This document shows positions 44,939 through 45,000 of a DNA stretch of 45,000 nucleotides, piece after piece. The position numbers and the translations under genes are program-made. Origin of the DNA: TMED109 sp015660425 (GTDB lineage Bacteria > Pseudomonadota > Alphaproteobacteria > TMED109); contig JAPYTH010000013.1 of NCBI GenBank assembly GCA_029936295.1, positions 1 through 45,000 of the forward strand, written 5' to 3'. The notes beneath the pieces were generated by a model. That model saw only the letters and a program-made list of their open reading frames with translations, did not search any database and was not told the origin of the DNA. How positions within the stretch are numbered: position 1 is the first letter of the stretch; each line of letters begins with the position of its first letter.

Positions 44939-45000
44939 TTAAACTCGAACGGTCAATTCTAAACCACCTCGAAACGGGATTGTCATTGTACGAAACTGAT
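44939..45000 (-). CDS. Possible C-terminal end of a gene running in from beyond the window
   Basis: On the - strand a frame enters at the window edge and ends with TAA at 44941-44939; its last 19 residues read QFRTMTIPFRGGLELTVRV. Higher GC here than in the adjoining 330 bases, with mostly A/T third positions, fits coding sequence. The product cannot be identified from so short a piece. Confidence 0.35.
   Translation of the reverse strand, partial: QFRTMTIPFRGGLELTVRV

Larger units (their letters stand above)
44605..45000. other. Region after tRNA-Ser without a confident gene
   Basis: It holds the right copy of the 24-nt inverted repeat, three tandem 9-mers, a doubtful 62-codon + strand frame (44688-44876) and a possible 3' end of a - strand gene (44939-45000). 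Base composition is very AT-rich up to about 44930 and rises to 25 G+C in the last 60 bases, so a boundary may lie here. Confidence 0.6.

Overview
This is a gene-dense chromosomal segment of a very AT-rich alphaproteobacterium. The best clues are alphaproteobacterial gene orders: rpiB-glyA-nrdR-ribD-ribE-ribB-ribH-nusB-thiL-hppA; a cytochrome bc1 chaperone next to DUF177-rpmF-plsX-ihfA-MerR-tRNA-Pro; rplM-rpsI-argC; aminotransferase-hom-glpX-recJ; clpS-clpA; and ruvX-pyrB-pyrC-plsY-topA. Tight packing, ATGA stop/start overlaps, overlapping convergent stop codons and missing members of familiar clusters suggest a small streamlined genome, like the low-GC marine alphaproteobacteria (SAR11- or HIMB59-like). 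The exact lineage cannot be fixed from sequence alone.

Layout. 1-7000: one-carbon metabolism, NrdR, riboflavin synthesis, NusB and ThiL on the + strand. 7097-9208: a K+-independent-type proton-pumping pyrophosphatase, closed by a shared hairpin terminator with a convergent bamE. 9774-12919: bc1 chaperone, DUF177, rpmF, plsX, ihfA, MerR regulator, tRNA-Pro. 12950-15863: a small monooxygenase-fold protein, then metY, a CoA-binding protein and an ECH-fold protein on the - strand. 15985-24000: rplM-rpsI with promoter and terminator, argC, an orphan lipoprotein, an aminotransferase, hom, glpX, recJ. 23995-27597: galU, ugd and a phosphohexomutase for nucleotide-sugar supply. 27689-30273: clpS-clpA. 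30270-33570: mixed genes including a FemAB-like protein, a RidA-family protein, EipB, a HAD protein and rpmG. 33654-39830 (- strand): topA, plsY, pyrC-like, pyrB, ruvX. 39933-44604: gatCAB, a flavin reductase-fold protein, a GST and tRNA-Ser. 44605-45000 has no confident gene, a 24-nt inverted repeat and a rise in GC.

Most striking: the aspartate carbamoyltransferase gene (38109-39278, -) carries an in-frame Cro/XRE-type helix-turn-helix domain of about 60 residues at its N-terminus. No usable start codon separates the two parts except one internal ATG without a Shine-Dalgarno. Directly upstream, inside the likely promoter spacer, lies a 17-bp palindrome (ATTACC-N5-GGTAAT) of the size such domains bind. 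The next gene, pyrC, has lost most zinc-ligand positions and looks like a non-catalytic dihydroorotase. Together this suggests a pyrimidine-synthesis enzyme that may repress its own operon (pyrB-pyrC-plsY). The sequence elements are directly visible; the regulatory role is inference.
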